The notes: generated by a model not told the origin, from the sequence alone. DNA of 37,352 bases from an uncultured Clostridia bacterium (GCA_934444735.1 CAKSDE010000021.1:1-37352); one strand, 5' to 3'; positions 1-10,000 are shown, counted from the first letter of the stretch. Numbers and translations are program-made.

Positions 1-158
1 TCCCTTTTTTGTGTCCCTATTTTGCACGCCAACATCTGGGGGTTCTCTCCCTTTTTTATACACCATATCTGGGTTTTCGTTATTTATTTTATGCGAATAT
101 TTTTTCCCGCTTTTCACATAATAATCATAAAATCACGGCAAAACGAGGGATAATTTAA

Positions 159-545
159 ATGAAATATTTTTTAACTTTTTCTATAGGAAGTATCGGATAC
201 GGTCTTTTGGAAATTTTATGGCGCGGCTACACCCATCCGTCGATGCTTTTTACCGGCGGAATCTGTATGGTTCTGATATTATTTATATCGGAATATTTTG
301 CCGCGCTCTCGATTTTCAAAAAAAGTCTTTTATGCTCATTCGCAATCACCGCCGTCGAAATGTGCGTCGGGGTAATCGTAAACCTTGCAATGCACCTCGG
401 CGTGTGGGATTATTCCGGCTTAAAATACAATCTTTTGGGGCAAATCTCTCTTTTATATACCGTTTTGTGGTTTTTTTTGAGTCTTATTATCCTCTCATGC
501 ATCGATATTTTCCACAGGCTCCGCATCCGCCGCAAAATAACATAA
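159..545 (+). CDS. Small four-TM membrane protein, CmpB/PF06541-like (putative ABC-transporter type IV family)
   Basis: A 128-residue protein made almost entirely of hydrophobic segments, about four membrane spans near residues 4-22, 29-50, 55-80 and 92-115, with a basic C-terminal tail (RLRIRRK). The WDYS motif at residues 83-86 followed by NLLGQISLLY resembles the WDYS...N..G.I.L.Y pattern I associate with the PF06541 family, annotated in databases as a putative ABC transporter permease but without a known function. A GAGGGA ribosome binding site lies upstream of the ATG. The gene ends only 2 bp from the convergent LacI-type regulator gene and no terminator separates the two. The family call rests on motif memory and no activity can be inferred. 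Confidence 0.6.
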   Translation: MKYFLTFSIGSIGYGLLEILWRGYTHPSMLFTGGICMVLILFISEYFAALSIFKKSLLCSFAITAVEMCVGVIVNLAMHLGVWDYSGLKYNLLGQISLLYTVLWFFLSLIILSCIDIFHRLRIRRKIT

Positions 546-547
546 CA

Positions 548-1453
548 TCAGCGCCAAATTATGCTGTAATCCACAATCACATCTTCCGTACGGCGTTCTG
601 TTATGCTTTTTACCGCCTCATGCGCGATCTTTTTGCTCGAATAGGCAACCGAGCTTATCGGAATCTTATAGTCGTCCAAAATATCTATGTTGTCAAAGCC
701 GATTATCTTCGCGCCGCTTGTCTTAAAATAAACTTTCAGCGCATAATAATCGGTTGAACAGATAATCGCGGTGTCATCATAGTGCGGCGCAATATCTTCT
801 TCGCCGCATACCGCGCTGACTTTGCGTCCCACACTCTTAATCGCCGCCGAAAATCCCTCAAAGCGCCGCTTTTGCGCATATGCCCTCTCGTAATTTAAGG
901 CAGGCGAAAAATATATTATATTTGAAAAATCCAAAACGCTCTCGGTAACCGTCCTCATTGCCGCAAAATCGTCTATTCCTACATATCCGATTCCCGGGAC
1001 GCGGTTTCCCACGCAAACCGTCGGCATACCTGTCTCTTTTATAAAATTCACAAAATCCGCGCCCGAATTTACCGAAAAAAGCACCGCTCCCGAAACACCT
1101 ATATTATACATTCGCTTTATGCACTCAATCTCGGTTTTCGGATTGTAATCGGTGAACATCACTACTATAGAATACCCGATTTTCCTGCACTCATTTTCAA
1201 TATCGGCGATAAGGCTCGAAAAGTAGCGGCTATTCAGATTAAAAACAATCACGCCGATCTGGCTGTTTCCGACTCTGTCGGACTTTTCGTTGCCGATCTG
1301 CTTTCTGAATCCGTAGTGCGCCGCCGCGGCAAGAATCTTCTCCTTGGTTTCGGCATTTATTCCGCCGCGGTTATTGAGCGCCCGATCCACCGTCCCCTGC
1401 GAAACACCGACAATCCTCGCCAGCTCCGCCGTGGTTATCCTCATATTTTTCAT
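548..1453 (-). CDS. LacI-family transcriptional regulator
   Basis: A 301-residue regulator. The N-terminal LacI helix-turn-helix spans roughly residues 4-50 (ITTAELARIVGVSQGTVDRAL) and is followed by a periplasmic-binding-protein-like effector domain with the usual 'IGVIVFNLNSRYFSSLIADI' opening and an IIGFDNIDI segment near the C-terminus. It is somewhat shorter than typical 330-340-residue members but both domains appear complete. Its ATG overlaps the stop codon of the upstream GH116-type gene by 4 bp (ATGA), so the two are probably translationally coupled. By inference it senses a sugar released by that enzyme and controls the shared promoter at 3997-4025, where a palindrome sits in the spacer. 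Confidence 0.85.
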   Translation of the reverse strand: MKNMRITTAELARIVGVSQGTVDRALNNRGGINAETKEKILAAAAHYGFRKQIGNEKSDRVGNSQIGVIVFNLNSRYFSSLIADIENECRKIGYSIVVMFTDYNPKTEIECIKRMYNIGVSGAVLFSVNSGADFVNFIKETGMPTVCVGNRVPGIGYVGIDDFAAMRTVTESVLDFSNIIYFSPALNYERAYAQKRRFEGFSAAIKSVGRKVSAVCGEEDIAPHYDDTAIICSTDYYALKVYFKTSGAKIIGFDNIDILDDYKIPISSVAYSSKKIAHEAVKSITERRTEDVIVDYSIIWR

Positions 1454-3966
1454 ATTTCTATCTCTATCTTTTTCTCTGCTCTTACCTTTTGAAATGCGAT
1501 CACTCCGTCCGAAAACTCAAAATCCTCATCTTTACCGTCAAAAACGATTCTCTTTACTCCCTGCGCAAATTTTATTCCCAAACGTTCAAGCTCCAAAAAT
1601 CCTTCCGCAATCTCCAGTGTGATTTTTTTGCCATTCTTTATAAAACTTCCCCAACCCGTTTCGATACTCCAGAAAAAACTGAAATTATCGGAATCGGTTT
1701 TCGGATTAAAGCCGATATAATTATTCGGCATATCAAACTCAAACCCCGACAGGATATTCAAAAGCGCAAAGCTCGCCATGCTCCTCGCGTAATTACTTCC
1801 GCACTCTATCTCATTCCAGGGATTTCTCTTTTTTCCGTCATACTTGTCTCTCACCGCTTTTACTACCCTTTTCGCATCATTGACCTTTCCGCGCGATGCC
1901 AAAAGTCCCGCGAACTGATACTCAAAACCGTGCATTGTTTCCTCGCAGTAGGGAACGGGAATCTTCGGCTTATAGCGGCCGCTCGGATAATCGCACATAA
2001 CCGTCCCCGATTCGTCGTTTACCGAAAAAACACGCCACGGGTTTGTAAATCCGCGCACACTTTCTTTAAAATTATTCTTCATCATGCTCTTTAAAGCAGT
2101 ATCTACCTGGTCATGATCGAAAATATCACCAAGCCCCAAAATATCCGCGTGCCACTGTCCCAGGAGCTGATCAATCTCCGAGCCTTCGCCTATCTGATAT
2201 TTTATCTCGCCCGTTTCCCCGTTCCAGTATGTATCCTCGGCATTAAAATGCGCAATTTTTTCCCGATCCTTTAAATCAACCTTTTGGATAAAATACTCTC
2301 CGTTAAAAAGATTCTCTTTGGACCACTCATACCCGTTTTTGAAAAGCTCATCATAGGGTTTGGGATCCTCGCTGAAAAAGCGCGCCATCTCCGACATCGC
2401 CTTTGCCGCCGCAAGATACATTCCCTCAAGCCATGATGACGGTCCGAAAAGCTCTGCGTCAAGCGTGTTGTGCTGTCTGCCCTCAAGGATTCCGTCGCGG
2501 TCCCTGTCCCATTCGTCGGGATTATCCGCACTCTGTGCATACTCAAACGTTTTTTTAATGCTTACCCAGTTTTTCGCAAGCCACTTGCCGTCCCCCGAGA
2601 TTTTCCATTCTCTGTAGCTTTTTAAAATGCAGCCCATCTGTCCGTCAAGACACGCCCGAAAACCGTCCTTATTTTTACCGACAGGCAGTCCCATACGAAA
2701 TCTCATTTTTCCGTCGGGATCAAGCGAATACTTAAATTCCAAATCGCGGATTGATCTTTCCAGTTTTGGGAAAAGAAAACACAGCGCATATGCATAGTTC
2801 CATACGTGCTGACACGTCCCCTCGCACGAGCCTTGAATCTCATGCACACCCTCCCAGCCGTAGAATGAGCCGTCCTCCAAGCGCATTACGGTAGGTGATT
2901 TTAAAACCGACATAGTCGAAGAAACCGCGTCAATAAAGACGGGATCTATACTTGATGAAAATAATCGGTTCTTAAAATCGAGAGTTCTTTCATATAAACT
3001 GTCAAAGTTTTTCATGGAATAAAAAGCCGAATCGAGGGAATCCGAGAAAAGCTCCGCATAATAATTTTTCCAGGGTGTTCTGTCGCCGTTCTCTTTCCAA
3101 TAGTTGTAACAATTCGGGAAATTCCATGAGAGAATAAACCTCACCTTTTTGCTTTCGCCCTTTGATATATCGGTTTTCACGCAAACCGTGCAGGTATCAA
3201 AGCCTTGTTCGCGTACACTATCATAATCCCTCGGCGGCAAATCCTCCCCCGAGCAAAACTCATTCCAAAAGGTTACTATTGAATCCTTCCAACCGCCGCG
3301 ATACCAGTAATTCTGACAATACACCTCACCGCCCGATGCCGCCGCGCTCATATCGCCGTAGCCGATTTCGTCCGTATTTTTTTCGGTATTTTTTATCTGT
3401 ATCGCAGAAATGCCGCCTTCTCTGTGCATTTCATGCTTGGATTTTTCAAAAGGGCTTGCCAAAGATAAAGCCGTCTGATATTCAATATCTTCGTCGCTTA
3501 CATTCTTTATCTCTATTTCAAAAAATGCCGCCGGTATGCTCGAATTTTTATCATCAAGCGGAATAAAGGGGTTAAATGCCGTCATTGTTATCTCGGCAGG
3601 AAAGTCCGCGTCCGAAAAAGTAAGCTTTGCAATTGGGAACTCACCGTTAAAGGTCAGGTTCTTAAAATGCGGAAATCCGCACATAGTATAAATATCAGCT
3701 CCAAAGCCAAAGCCTGAAAAATCTCTTTTTTTATACTGCCCGCTAAATTCCTTTTGAATATCGCCGCTCAGCACTCTCGCCAATGTTCCGTTCTTTGTTT
3801 TCGCTCGGACTGCAATATGCGAATATCCGTTTCTTGATCCTTTGTTCGGTCTGTTAAAGATTTCCCAGTCAAAAAATCTGCCTCCGCCGTCTATTCCGAT
3901 ACTGCCGCTCCCTATACCGCCGAGCGGAAATGATATTTCTTTCGTATTTTCGCCTGTATAAATCAT
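1450..3966 (-). CDS. GH116-type (DUF608) glycoside hydrolase, probable beta-glycosidase
   Basis: An 838-residue cytoplasmic protein with no signal peptide. The N-terminal ISFPLGGIGSGSIG block (residues 11-24) is the hallmark of the GH116/GBA2 beta-glucosidase family N-domain, and the C-terminal half is an alpha/alpha barrel. By analogy with the Thermoanaerobacterium GH116 enzyme and human GBA2, E382 in SCEGTCQHVWNY is the likely nucleophile and D503 in HNTLDAELFGPSSW the likely acid/base. The start is set by GAGGTG 5 nt upstream. Family members release glucose, xylose or N-acetylglucosamine from beta-glycosides, and the substrate here cannot be read from the sequence. Intracellular action on an imported oligosaccharide is an inference. 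The coupled LacI gene suggests sugar induction, but no transporter gene is adjacent. Confidence 0.85.
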   Translation of the reverse strand: MIYTGENTKEISFPLGGIGSGSIGIDGGGRFFDWEIFNRPNKGSRNGYSHIAVRAKTKNGTLARVLSGDIQKEFSGQYKKRDFSGFGFGADIYTMCGFPHFKNLTFNGEFPIAKLTFSDADFPAEITMTAFNPFIPLDDKNSSIPAAFFEIEIKNVSDEDIEYQTALSLASPFEKSKHEMHREGGISAIQIKNTEKNTDEIGYGDMSAAASGGEVYCQNYWYRGGWKDSIVTFWNEFCSGEDLPPRDYDSVREQGFDTCTVCVKTDISKGESKKVRFILSWNFPNCYNYWKENGDRTPWKNYYAELFSDSLDSAFYSMKNFDSLYERTLDFKNRLFSSSIDPVFIDAVSSTMSVLKSPTVMRLEDGSFYGWEGVHEIQGSCEGTCQHVWNYAYALCFLFPKLERSIRDLEFKYSLDPDGKMRFRMGLPVGKNKDGFRACLDGQMGCILKSYREWKISGDGKWLAKNWVSIKKTFEYAQSADNPDEWDRDRDGILEGRQHNTLDAELFGPSSWLEGMYLAAAKAMSEMARFFSEDPKPYDELFKNGYEWSKENLFNGEYFIQKVDLKDREKIAHFNAEDTYWNGETGEIKYQIGEGSEIDQLLGQWHADILGLGDIFDHDQVDTALKSMMKNNFKESVRGFTNPWRVFSVNDESGTVMCDYPSGRYKPKIPVPYCEETMHGFEYQFAGLLASRGKVNDAKRVVKAVRDKYDGKKRNPWNEIECGSNYARSMASFALLNILSGFEFDMPNNYIGFNPKTDSDNFSFFWSIETGWGSFIKNGKKITLEIAEGFLELERLGIKFAQGVKRIVFDGKDEDFEFSDGVIAFQKVRAEKKIEIEI

Positions 3967-3996
3967 AGCTACACCTCATGACAATGTTTTTTAATA

Positions 3997-4025
3997 ATTT
4001 TATCATTGCGGTTTTACCGTGTCAA
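3997..4025 (-). promoter_or_regulatory. Promoter of the glycosidase-lacI operon with a candidate operator in the spacer
   Basis: On the minus strand TTGACA (4020-4025), a 17-nt spacer and TAAAAT (3997-4002) form a near-consensus sigma-A promoter. The -35 overlaps the stop codon of the upstream GTPase gene. The spacer contains CGGTAAAACCG (4009-4019), an inverted repeat with CGGT/ACCG arms, which is well placed for repression by the operon's own LacI-type protein. Confidence 0.65.
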
Positions 4026-6565
4026 TCTACACGGTCAATATTTTTTGAATAACCTTTCAAAAATTCAGCTATCTCTTTCTCCACGGCCTCCACTTCCTTT
4101 TTGAAGCTGTCTGCCGAAACACGCAGCGCACCGGCGCCGAGAATAATAATCTGCTCCAGATTATCCGAGGTTGCAACCCTCACCCTATGCTTTTTTCCCA
4201 GCTCATGCGTAACCTTTTCGATATACATATCCGCCGTTTCCGCCTCTTTCGTATATACTACGTTAATATTGTGAATCTTCTCGATGCTCCCATGATTGCC
4301 TTTTACCTTGTATGCATCAAAAACCAGAATCAGCTCACATTCCTTCACGCCGCTGTATTCGCACATTATATCAATAAGCGCCTCTCTTGCCGCCTCCAAA
4401 CTCTCCTCCGCAATTTTTTTCAGATTATCCCAGGCAAATATGATGTTGTACCCGTCCACCAGAAGATACTCCGGCCCTTTAGGGAGCGGCTTCATCTTAA
4501 ATGCCTTCTCTTTTGTGCCGCTTTTGCGTACGACTTTAGCATCAGTGTAAATCTCGCGCTTTATCGGTCCGTATGTGCGCTCAAAAATCTCGGCAAGCTC
4601 CTTTTCGCTAACCACTCTCCTGACATATCGCTCCACACGCTCCTGTTCGCGCTTTTCTTCTATCCCCGGCAAATGCATATAATCGCGCACCTTATCCCAT
4701 TTCACCAAAAATCCTGCCCCGTGCGAACAGAATACCGAATCCGCACTGTTTTCTGTGTCACGCTCAAAATCATATCCTATCTCGGCTATCACTTCGTCCG
4801 GGTTATGACACTCCTCATATCCCTTTATGCTGCAAAAGAGCCGTCCCCTGCCCTTGGTGTATGCATTCACCTCGCTTTGATAGTTGCGCATCTCTGCCAC
4901 AGGCGCGCTGCCACGTATCAAAACATTTCCTCCCGAATTTTCGGGCGGCAGAAATTTCGTGCCCATTGCCGAAATATCATTCAGCGCGCGCCCTACATTC
5001 TCCTCGGGGACGGTGAGCGTAAAATCGTACCACGGTTCAAGCAGTACGCTTTTTGCCATCTTCAAACCGTTTCTTACCGCCCGATAGGTCGCCTCACGGA
5101 AATCTCCGCCCTCGGTGTGCTTTTGATGCGCCCTGCCCGAAACAAGCGTTATCTTTATATCGGTTATCGGCGAACCCGTAAGAACACCTATATGCACCTT
5201 TTCCGCCAAATGCGTCAATATCAGCCGCTGCCAGTTGCGGTCGAGCTGATCCTCGCTGCAATCGGTATCAAATACGAGTCCGCTCCCACGCTCCCCCGGC
5301 TCAAGCAGAAGATGCACCTCGGCATAGTGTCTCAGCGGTTCATAATGCCCGACTCCCTCGACACTTTCACAAATCGTTTCCTTATATAATATACTCCCCT
5401 CGCTGAACTCTACGTCCATACCGAACCGTTCGGATAAAATCCGCTTTAATACCTCGACCTGCACCTCGCCCATAAGGCGCACGTGTATTCCGTCCTTATT
5501 GCAGAACACCCGAAAAAGAGGTTCTTCCTCCTCCAGCTTTTTAAAATTCACAAGCGCCTTATGCAGATCATACCCTTCCGGTAAAATCACCTTTGACGTC
5601 AAAACCGGCTCGGTAAAAAATCCGTGCAAATCCTCTTCAAAGCCAAAGCCCTCTCCGGAATATGCCGCCGAAAGACCTGTCACCGCGCACACCGTCCCGG
5701 CTCTCGCCTCCGGCACGCTCTCAAACTTCGCACCCGAATACACGCGTATCGAGTTAACCTTTTCGCTCATGCCTTTATATTCGATCACGTCCTTGACTTT
5801 GAGCGTACCGCCTGTGATTTTCATATAGGTCAGGCGCTCTTTTTTATCGTCCTCTGCTATCTTAAATACCTTTGCTCCGAACTCCTTATTCGGATAATTC
5901 TCCTTAGTATATCTCTTCAGCCCGGACAAAAAATCCCCGACACCGTCTAATTTCAGCGCCGAACCGAAAAAACACGGGAAAATCTTTCTATCGGCGATAC
6001 AATCCGCGATTTTTTCGTCCGCAATCTTATCGGTTCGCAAAAACTCCTCCATGAGCAGCTCATCACACATAGCCGCGTCCTCGAAAAAATCGGTGCGCGA
6101 GAAATCCACACAATTTCCGCTTAATCTGCGCCTTAGTTCATCTAAAACCTCATCTTTTCGCTCCGCTGCCAAATCCATTTTATTCACAAATATAAATGTC
6201 GGCACGCTGTATTTCTTCAACAATCTCCAAAGCGTTTCGGAATGACTCTGCACTCCGGCAGATCCGCTTATTACGAATATCGCATAATCCAAAACCTGCA
6301 ACGTGCGCTCGGTTTCGCCCGAAAAATCCACATGCCCCGGCGTATCCAAAAGCGTAAGCTCCAAATCATCAATGTGCATCACCGCCTGATGCGAAAATAT
6401 CGTTATGCCCCGATCCTGCTCAATCGGGTGCGTATCCAAAAATGCGTCTTTATGGTCAACTCTGCCGAGCTTTCTTATCTCGCCCGAAGAATACAGCATC
6501 GCCTCGGACAGGGTTGTTTTCCCCGAATCGACGTGCGCCAGTATTCCCATTACCGTTCTTCTCAT
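4022..6565 (-). CDS. EF-G/TetM-like translational GTPase fused to a C-terminal NYN (YacP/Rae1-like) domain
   Basis: An 847-residue protein. Residues 1 to about 640 follow the Tet(M)/Tet(O) ribosomal protection and EF-G plan: AHVDSGKT (10-17), RGITI (52-56), DTPGH (74-78), NKMD (128-131), then EF-G-like domains through the LLEPWYDFTLTVP and IKGYEECHNPDEV regions. After a charged linker, residues about 699-840 form a NYN/PIN-fold domain with VDGYN (D704), FDAYK (D750), TADMYIE (D779) and ATSDN (D801), the acidic residues expected for a YacP-type ribonuclease. Rae1/YacP of Bacillus subtilis cleaves mRNA in the ribosomal A site, so a ribosome-acting nuclease is the natural inference. Databases tend to label such proteins tetracycline resistance, and drug resistance is not shown here. 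It has its own promoter at 6608-6636. Confidence 0.85.
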   Translation of the reverse strand: MRRTVMGILAHVDSGKTTLSEAMLYSSGEIRKLGRVDHKDAFLDTHPIEQDRGITIFSHQAVMHIDDLELTLLDTPGHVDFSGETERTLQVLDYAIFVISGSAGVQSHSETLWRLLKKYSVPTFIFVNKMDLAAERKDEVLDELRRRLSGNCVDFSRTDFFEDAAMCDELLMEEFLRTDKIADEKIADCIADRKIFPCFFGSALKLDGVGDFLSGLKRYTKENYPNKEFGAKVFKIAEDDKKERLTYMKITGGTLKVKDVIEYKGMSEKVNSIRVYSGAKFESVPEARAGTVCAVTGLSAAYSGEGFGFEEDLHGFFTEPVLTSKVILPEGYDLHKALVNFKKLEEEEPLFRVFCNKDGIHVRLMGEVQVEVLKRILSERFGMDVEFSEGSILYKETICESVEGVGHYEPLRHYAEVHLLLEPGERGSGLVFDTDCSEDQLDRNWQRLILTHLAEKVHIGVLTGSPITDIKITLVSGRAHQKHTEGGDFREATYRAVRNGLKMAKSVLLEPWYDFTLTVPEENVGRALNDISAMGTKFLPPENSGGNVLIRGSAPVAEMRNYQSEVNAYTKGRGRLFCSIKGYEECHNPDEVIAEIGYDFERDTENSADSVFCSHGAGFLVKWDKVRDYMHLPGIEEKREQERVERYVRRVVSEKELAEIFERTYGPIKREIYTDAKVVRKSGTKEKAFKMKPLPKGPEYLLVDGYNIIFAWDNLKKIAEESLEAAREALIDIMCEYSGVKECELILVFDAYKVKGNHGSIEKIHNINVVYTKEAETADMYIEKVTHELGKKHRVRVATSDNLEQIIILGAGALRVSADSFKKEVEAVEKEIAEFLKGYSKNIDRVD

Positions 6566-6607
6566 TTATCAATTCCCGTTCCTTTTCAAGTTATAACATT
6601 CATAAAT

Positions 6608-6636
6608 ATTATATCATAAATTCCCGCTATTTTCAA
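6608..6636 (-). promoter_or_regulatory. Promoter of the GTPase-NYN gene
   Basis: Minus-strand TTGAAA (6631-6636), a 17-nt spacer and TATAAT (6608-6613) lie about 45 bp upstream of the start codon. It diverges from the tRNA-Leu promoter that begins at 6661. Confidence 0.7.
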
Positions 6637-6660
6637 TTACTCATTTTTTGAAAAAAATTC

Positions 6661-6689
6661 TTGACATATAAGGGATAATGTGATAAAAT
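6661..6689 (+). promoter_or_regulatory. Promoter of tRNA-Leu
   Basis: TTGACA (6661-6666), a 17-nt spacer and TAAAAT (6684-6689) lie about 21 bp before the mature 5' end of the tRNA. Confidence 0.75.
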
Positions 6690-6710
6690 ATTATATGTTC
6701 TTAAATAATT

Positions 6711-6798
6711 GCTCAAGTGGCGGAATTGGCAGACGCCCAGGACTTAAAATCCTGTGGGACTTTCTCCCGTGCCGGTTCGACCCCGGCCTTGAGCACCA
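6711..6798 (+). tRNA. tRNA-Leu (anticodon UAA)
   Basis: An 88-nt class II tRNA. The acceptor stem GCTCAAG (6711-6717) pairs with CTTGAGC (6788-6794), followed by discriminator A and an encoded CCA. The anticodon arm is CAGGA-CTTAAAA-TCCTG, giving the anticodon TAA that reads UUA and UUG. A long variable arm (TGGGACTTTCTCCC region) and GGTTCGA in the T loop confirm a leucine tRNA. It is a single gene with its own promoter and terminator. Confidence 0.97.
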
Positions 6799-6800
6799 AA

Positions 6801-6833
6801 AAAGACAATCACAAAAGTGATTGTCTTTTTTAT
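6801..6833 (+). terminator. Rho-independent terminator of tRNA-Leu
   Basis: A 12-bp perfect stem (AAAGACAATCAC / GTGATTGTCTTT) with an AAAA loop, followed by a T-run, begins 2 nt after the CCA end. Confidence 0.9.
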
Positions 6834-6847
6834 TTCCCTGTAAACGT

Positions 6848-6932
6848 ACAATAACCGCCCTACTGGTCCTTGGACGGCTATTGTAAATAGTCAGCTTTAA
6901 GGGCATAACCGTTTGAGGTCTTGCCTTTTTCT
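6848..6932 (+). other. Hairpin-plus-terminator element, copy 1
   Basis: ACAATAACCGCCC (6848-6860) pairs with GGACGGCTATTGT (6872-6884) in 11 of 13 positions. It is followed by ATAACCGTTTG and a weaker hairpin AAGGGCA...TGCCTTTTT that looks like a terminator. The layout, the ATAACCGTTTG block and the downstream CTATA-TCATT tail recur in the element at 10674-10819. I recall similar 3' regions following small holin-like toxin genes in Clostridia, but no such gene is present here, so this may be a remnant or an independent RNA. Confidence 0.5.
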
Positions 6933-6950
6933 ATACTCATTATACCAAAA

Positions 6951-6986
6951 AATATGCCTATTGTCAATACAATAGGCATATTTTTT
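6951..6986. terminator. Bidirectional terminator-like hairpin
   Basis: A 14-bp perfect inverted repeat (AATATGCCTATTGT / ACAATAGGCATATT) around a CAAT loop, with A-run and T-run on the two sides, lies between hairpin element 1 and the SLH gene terminator. Confidence 0.75.
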
Positions 6987-7009
6987 CTTTCACTTTTCTC
7001 TCACTGCAC

Positions 7010-7042
7010 ATAAAAAGAACCAACCGAAGTTGGTTCTTTTTT
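7010..7042 (-). terminator. Terminator of the SLH surface protein gene
   Basis: A 13-bp perfect stem (AAAAAGAACCAAC / GTTGGTTCTTTTT) with a 4-nt loop ends 12 bp downstream of the SLH gene stop codon on the minus strand. It provides a U-tract in that direction. Confidence 0.9.
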
Positions 7043-7054
7043 AAACTAAGTTAA

Positions 7055-10000
7055 TTAGTTAAGGTAACCTTTGATTACGAATACGTCTGTAGCAACGCCG
7101 TCAACAACCTTTGCAAATGCAAAGTTCATTTCGATCAACTGGTAATTCTTCTTGGTTTCACCGCTAAGTGTACCATTCCAATCAACAGCTTCGCCTTCGT
7201 ATGTCTCTGTAGCTTCACCATCAAACTTATATGAATAAGATTTTTCATCATACTTATAAGCATCAGATACTACTGTAGATACGATATCTGCAGCGCCGCC
7301 GGCATAATACTGATCAGCAGATCTTGACTTAGTATAGTCAAATACGCTTACCTTTGTATTATCTGTGATTGTGTAGTCAATTACACCACCGACATTATTC
7401 AAATCATCTTTCTTATATTTGCCTGCCTGCAAATCAAGATATGTCTTACCATCTTTGATCTGACCAAGTGTGAAGTAACCTGACTGTTTGCCAAGGATAA
7501 CACCTGATACGATAGAAGCTCTATCGCTTGTGTTAGCTGACCAACCTGTCAACCACTTAGTAGGCAGATTGAACTTAAATGCACTTCCTGAAACAGAAGC
7601 TGCCAAGAATTTTTCAGCTGTTGTTTCGTACTTAGAACCGATAGAAATAGTTGCGTCCGGTGAGAAGATTGTAACGATATCTGTAATTTCTTGACTTGCA
7701 TTTACGTCAAATACAACTATGTCACCCTTCTTTGTATCAACTGTAAAGTCATCTGTGATAACCTTATCGTTAACATTAGCATCGTCTGTTACGAAGAAGT
7801 CTTTCTGTTCGCCGTTGTAAAGAAGTTCTACTGTATAGCCTTCCTTAGAACCGTCAGATGTCTTTCTCGGAGCAGATGAAACAACTGCAAAGTGAGTATC
7901 CTTTGTATACTTGCCTTCGCCTGCTGTAACGATTACCAACGGATATGTTCCGTCTGAATTGTTCTTTGTACCGAAGTTATATACTGTGTAGTTAACGCCA
8001 TCTTTGAATGTTGTAGCCAATGAACCAACCTTCAGGTCTGAATAAGACGGAGTTGTCTTGTCATTGTAATCCTGAGCGTCGATAATCTGTGTTGAGCTGT
8101 TCATCTTAACTGCACCGATAGCATTTGTACGTACTCTGTATTCTGAATCTATAGCTGACTGAGCAATAGCTTGGAAGTCCAACTTAATGATCTTCTTACC
8201 TGCATTGTCGAGCTTGTATTCAGCAACACGATTCTGAATAAGAACCTTATCAGAATTATCGATAACGCCACCCTTATAAATCTTTGCTGTCAAAGCTTTC
8301 TGAGTTGTGCCTGTCTTAGTAGCATCAATTTCGAGAGTCTTAGCTGTTCCATCCGGGAAGTAAAGAACTGCACCGAAACCGCTGTCGTAAGAGCTTGATG
8401 TAACAACTCTGTCTACAACAGCCAATTTAACTGATGATGTAACAGTATCGATATCATAGATTCTGCCGAAGTAATCGAGATACAATTTGTATTCGTTTGA
8501 CAAAGTCATGCTTGAAGATTTTGAAGCATAATCGCCAACGAACTTATAGTCTTCGCCGTTTACTCTTACAGTCTTGTCGTCATCATCTTTAGTTGTGTAT
8601 TTACCTTCCTGAGTATCTCTTGATACATAGATATCATAGAAGTTAGAAGATGTAATACCTGCATTTACATCATAAGCGATAGAAAGGATATCATCCTTCT
8701 TAAGGTCTGTGATAGCAACTTGTGCATCATTGTAGTAGATACCATATGTCAGGTCTTCATTGTCTTCTTTATCCAATGTCAATGTTGAACGGCTGAATGT
8801 TGAATCTTTGAATGTGATTCTTGTTGATGTAACAGAATCAACGCGAGCTGTATCAAAGTATTGAACATTTATAATATCATAGTAACCGTCAGTAGCCTTA
8901 CCTGATTCGTACCTGTCAACCAATTCAACAGAACCAACAGTATTGTTGTATATATACTTCTTGAAGTTAGCATTATTTGTGTCAACTTCAACACCGTTTA
9001 CATAGATCTGGAATTTAGGATCAAGTGTATACTTTGTAGAACGTGTAGCGTCCTCTGTAGCATAGTACTTAACAAACGGCTTAGCTATAACATCATCAGA
9101 CGTATCTGTCTTAAAGATATCTGTGATAGCTGTATCTTCATCGTCAAGCAAACCTGCATCCAAAGCAACAGACTTGTTCTTACCTGAAGGTGCGAAGCTC
9201 AAGAATGTAGCATTGTCGTCTTCATCAATTGCAACGATAGCAACAGCATATGTGTTCAAATAGCTGTCAGCAGCTGTGTTGCCAACTTTAACGTTTGAAA
9301 GTGCACTGTATGTTGCTTTGCCATCAGTGATGTCAACAAAGTTCGCATCATACTTCTCACCCTTTGATACTTTAAAGTTAACTTCGTCAGACTTAAGTGA
9401 AGAACCACCTGTCTTACCGATTTCTGTAACAGTACCTTCGATAACGTAAGCATCGAAATACTCTGTCAAAAGTGACTTATAGTACTTAGATTCTTCGCCG
9501 TCCTGCTTTTCAATACCCGGAACATAAGCGCCGAGAACTGAACTGTACTGCATACCTTTAGGCTGTACGATAGGAAGCTTCATTGCATTGTAGATAAGCA
9601 TTGCAACGTTACCTCTTGTTGCCGGGGCTGTAGGATCGAAAGAAACACCCTTTGTGATGCCTTCAGCGTCAGCGATTGAAAGATATCCGTTAGGATAGCC
9701 GCCGTATGATTTAACTACGTCTTCTTTGTAACCCATGATAGAAACGAGCACTTTAATAACATCCTGATACTTGATGTCGCCCTTCGGGTTGTATGTTGTG
9801 TCTGATGTACCGTTGATGTAACCCTTATCAACGCCGAGGTTTATATAACCTGTAGCCCATGCGCTGGTTTCGTCAACGTCAGCAAACTTAGTTGTACCCT
9901 TTCTGCCTTCAGCAGCGTCAAGCATGTTCTGAATTGCAACGAACAGCTTAGCAGCTTCCTGTCTCTTGATCGGGTTTTCAGGCTTAAATGAATAGTCGCC

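Noticed and set aside
4187..5389. 400-codon plus-strand open frame
   Set aside because: It is antisense to the GTPase-NYN gene, and its composition (His/Arg/Tyr rich, no motif) is that of a shadow frame.
4022..6565. Calling the gene a tetracycline resistance determinant
   Set aside because: The TetM-like part is clear, but the C-terminal NYN domain and chromosomal context next to tRNA-Leu do not support a mobile resistance gene. Resistance cannot be read from the sequence.
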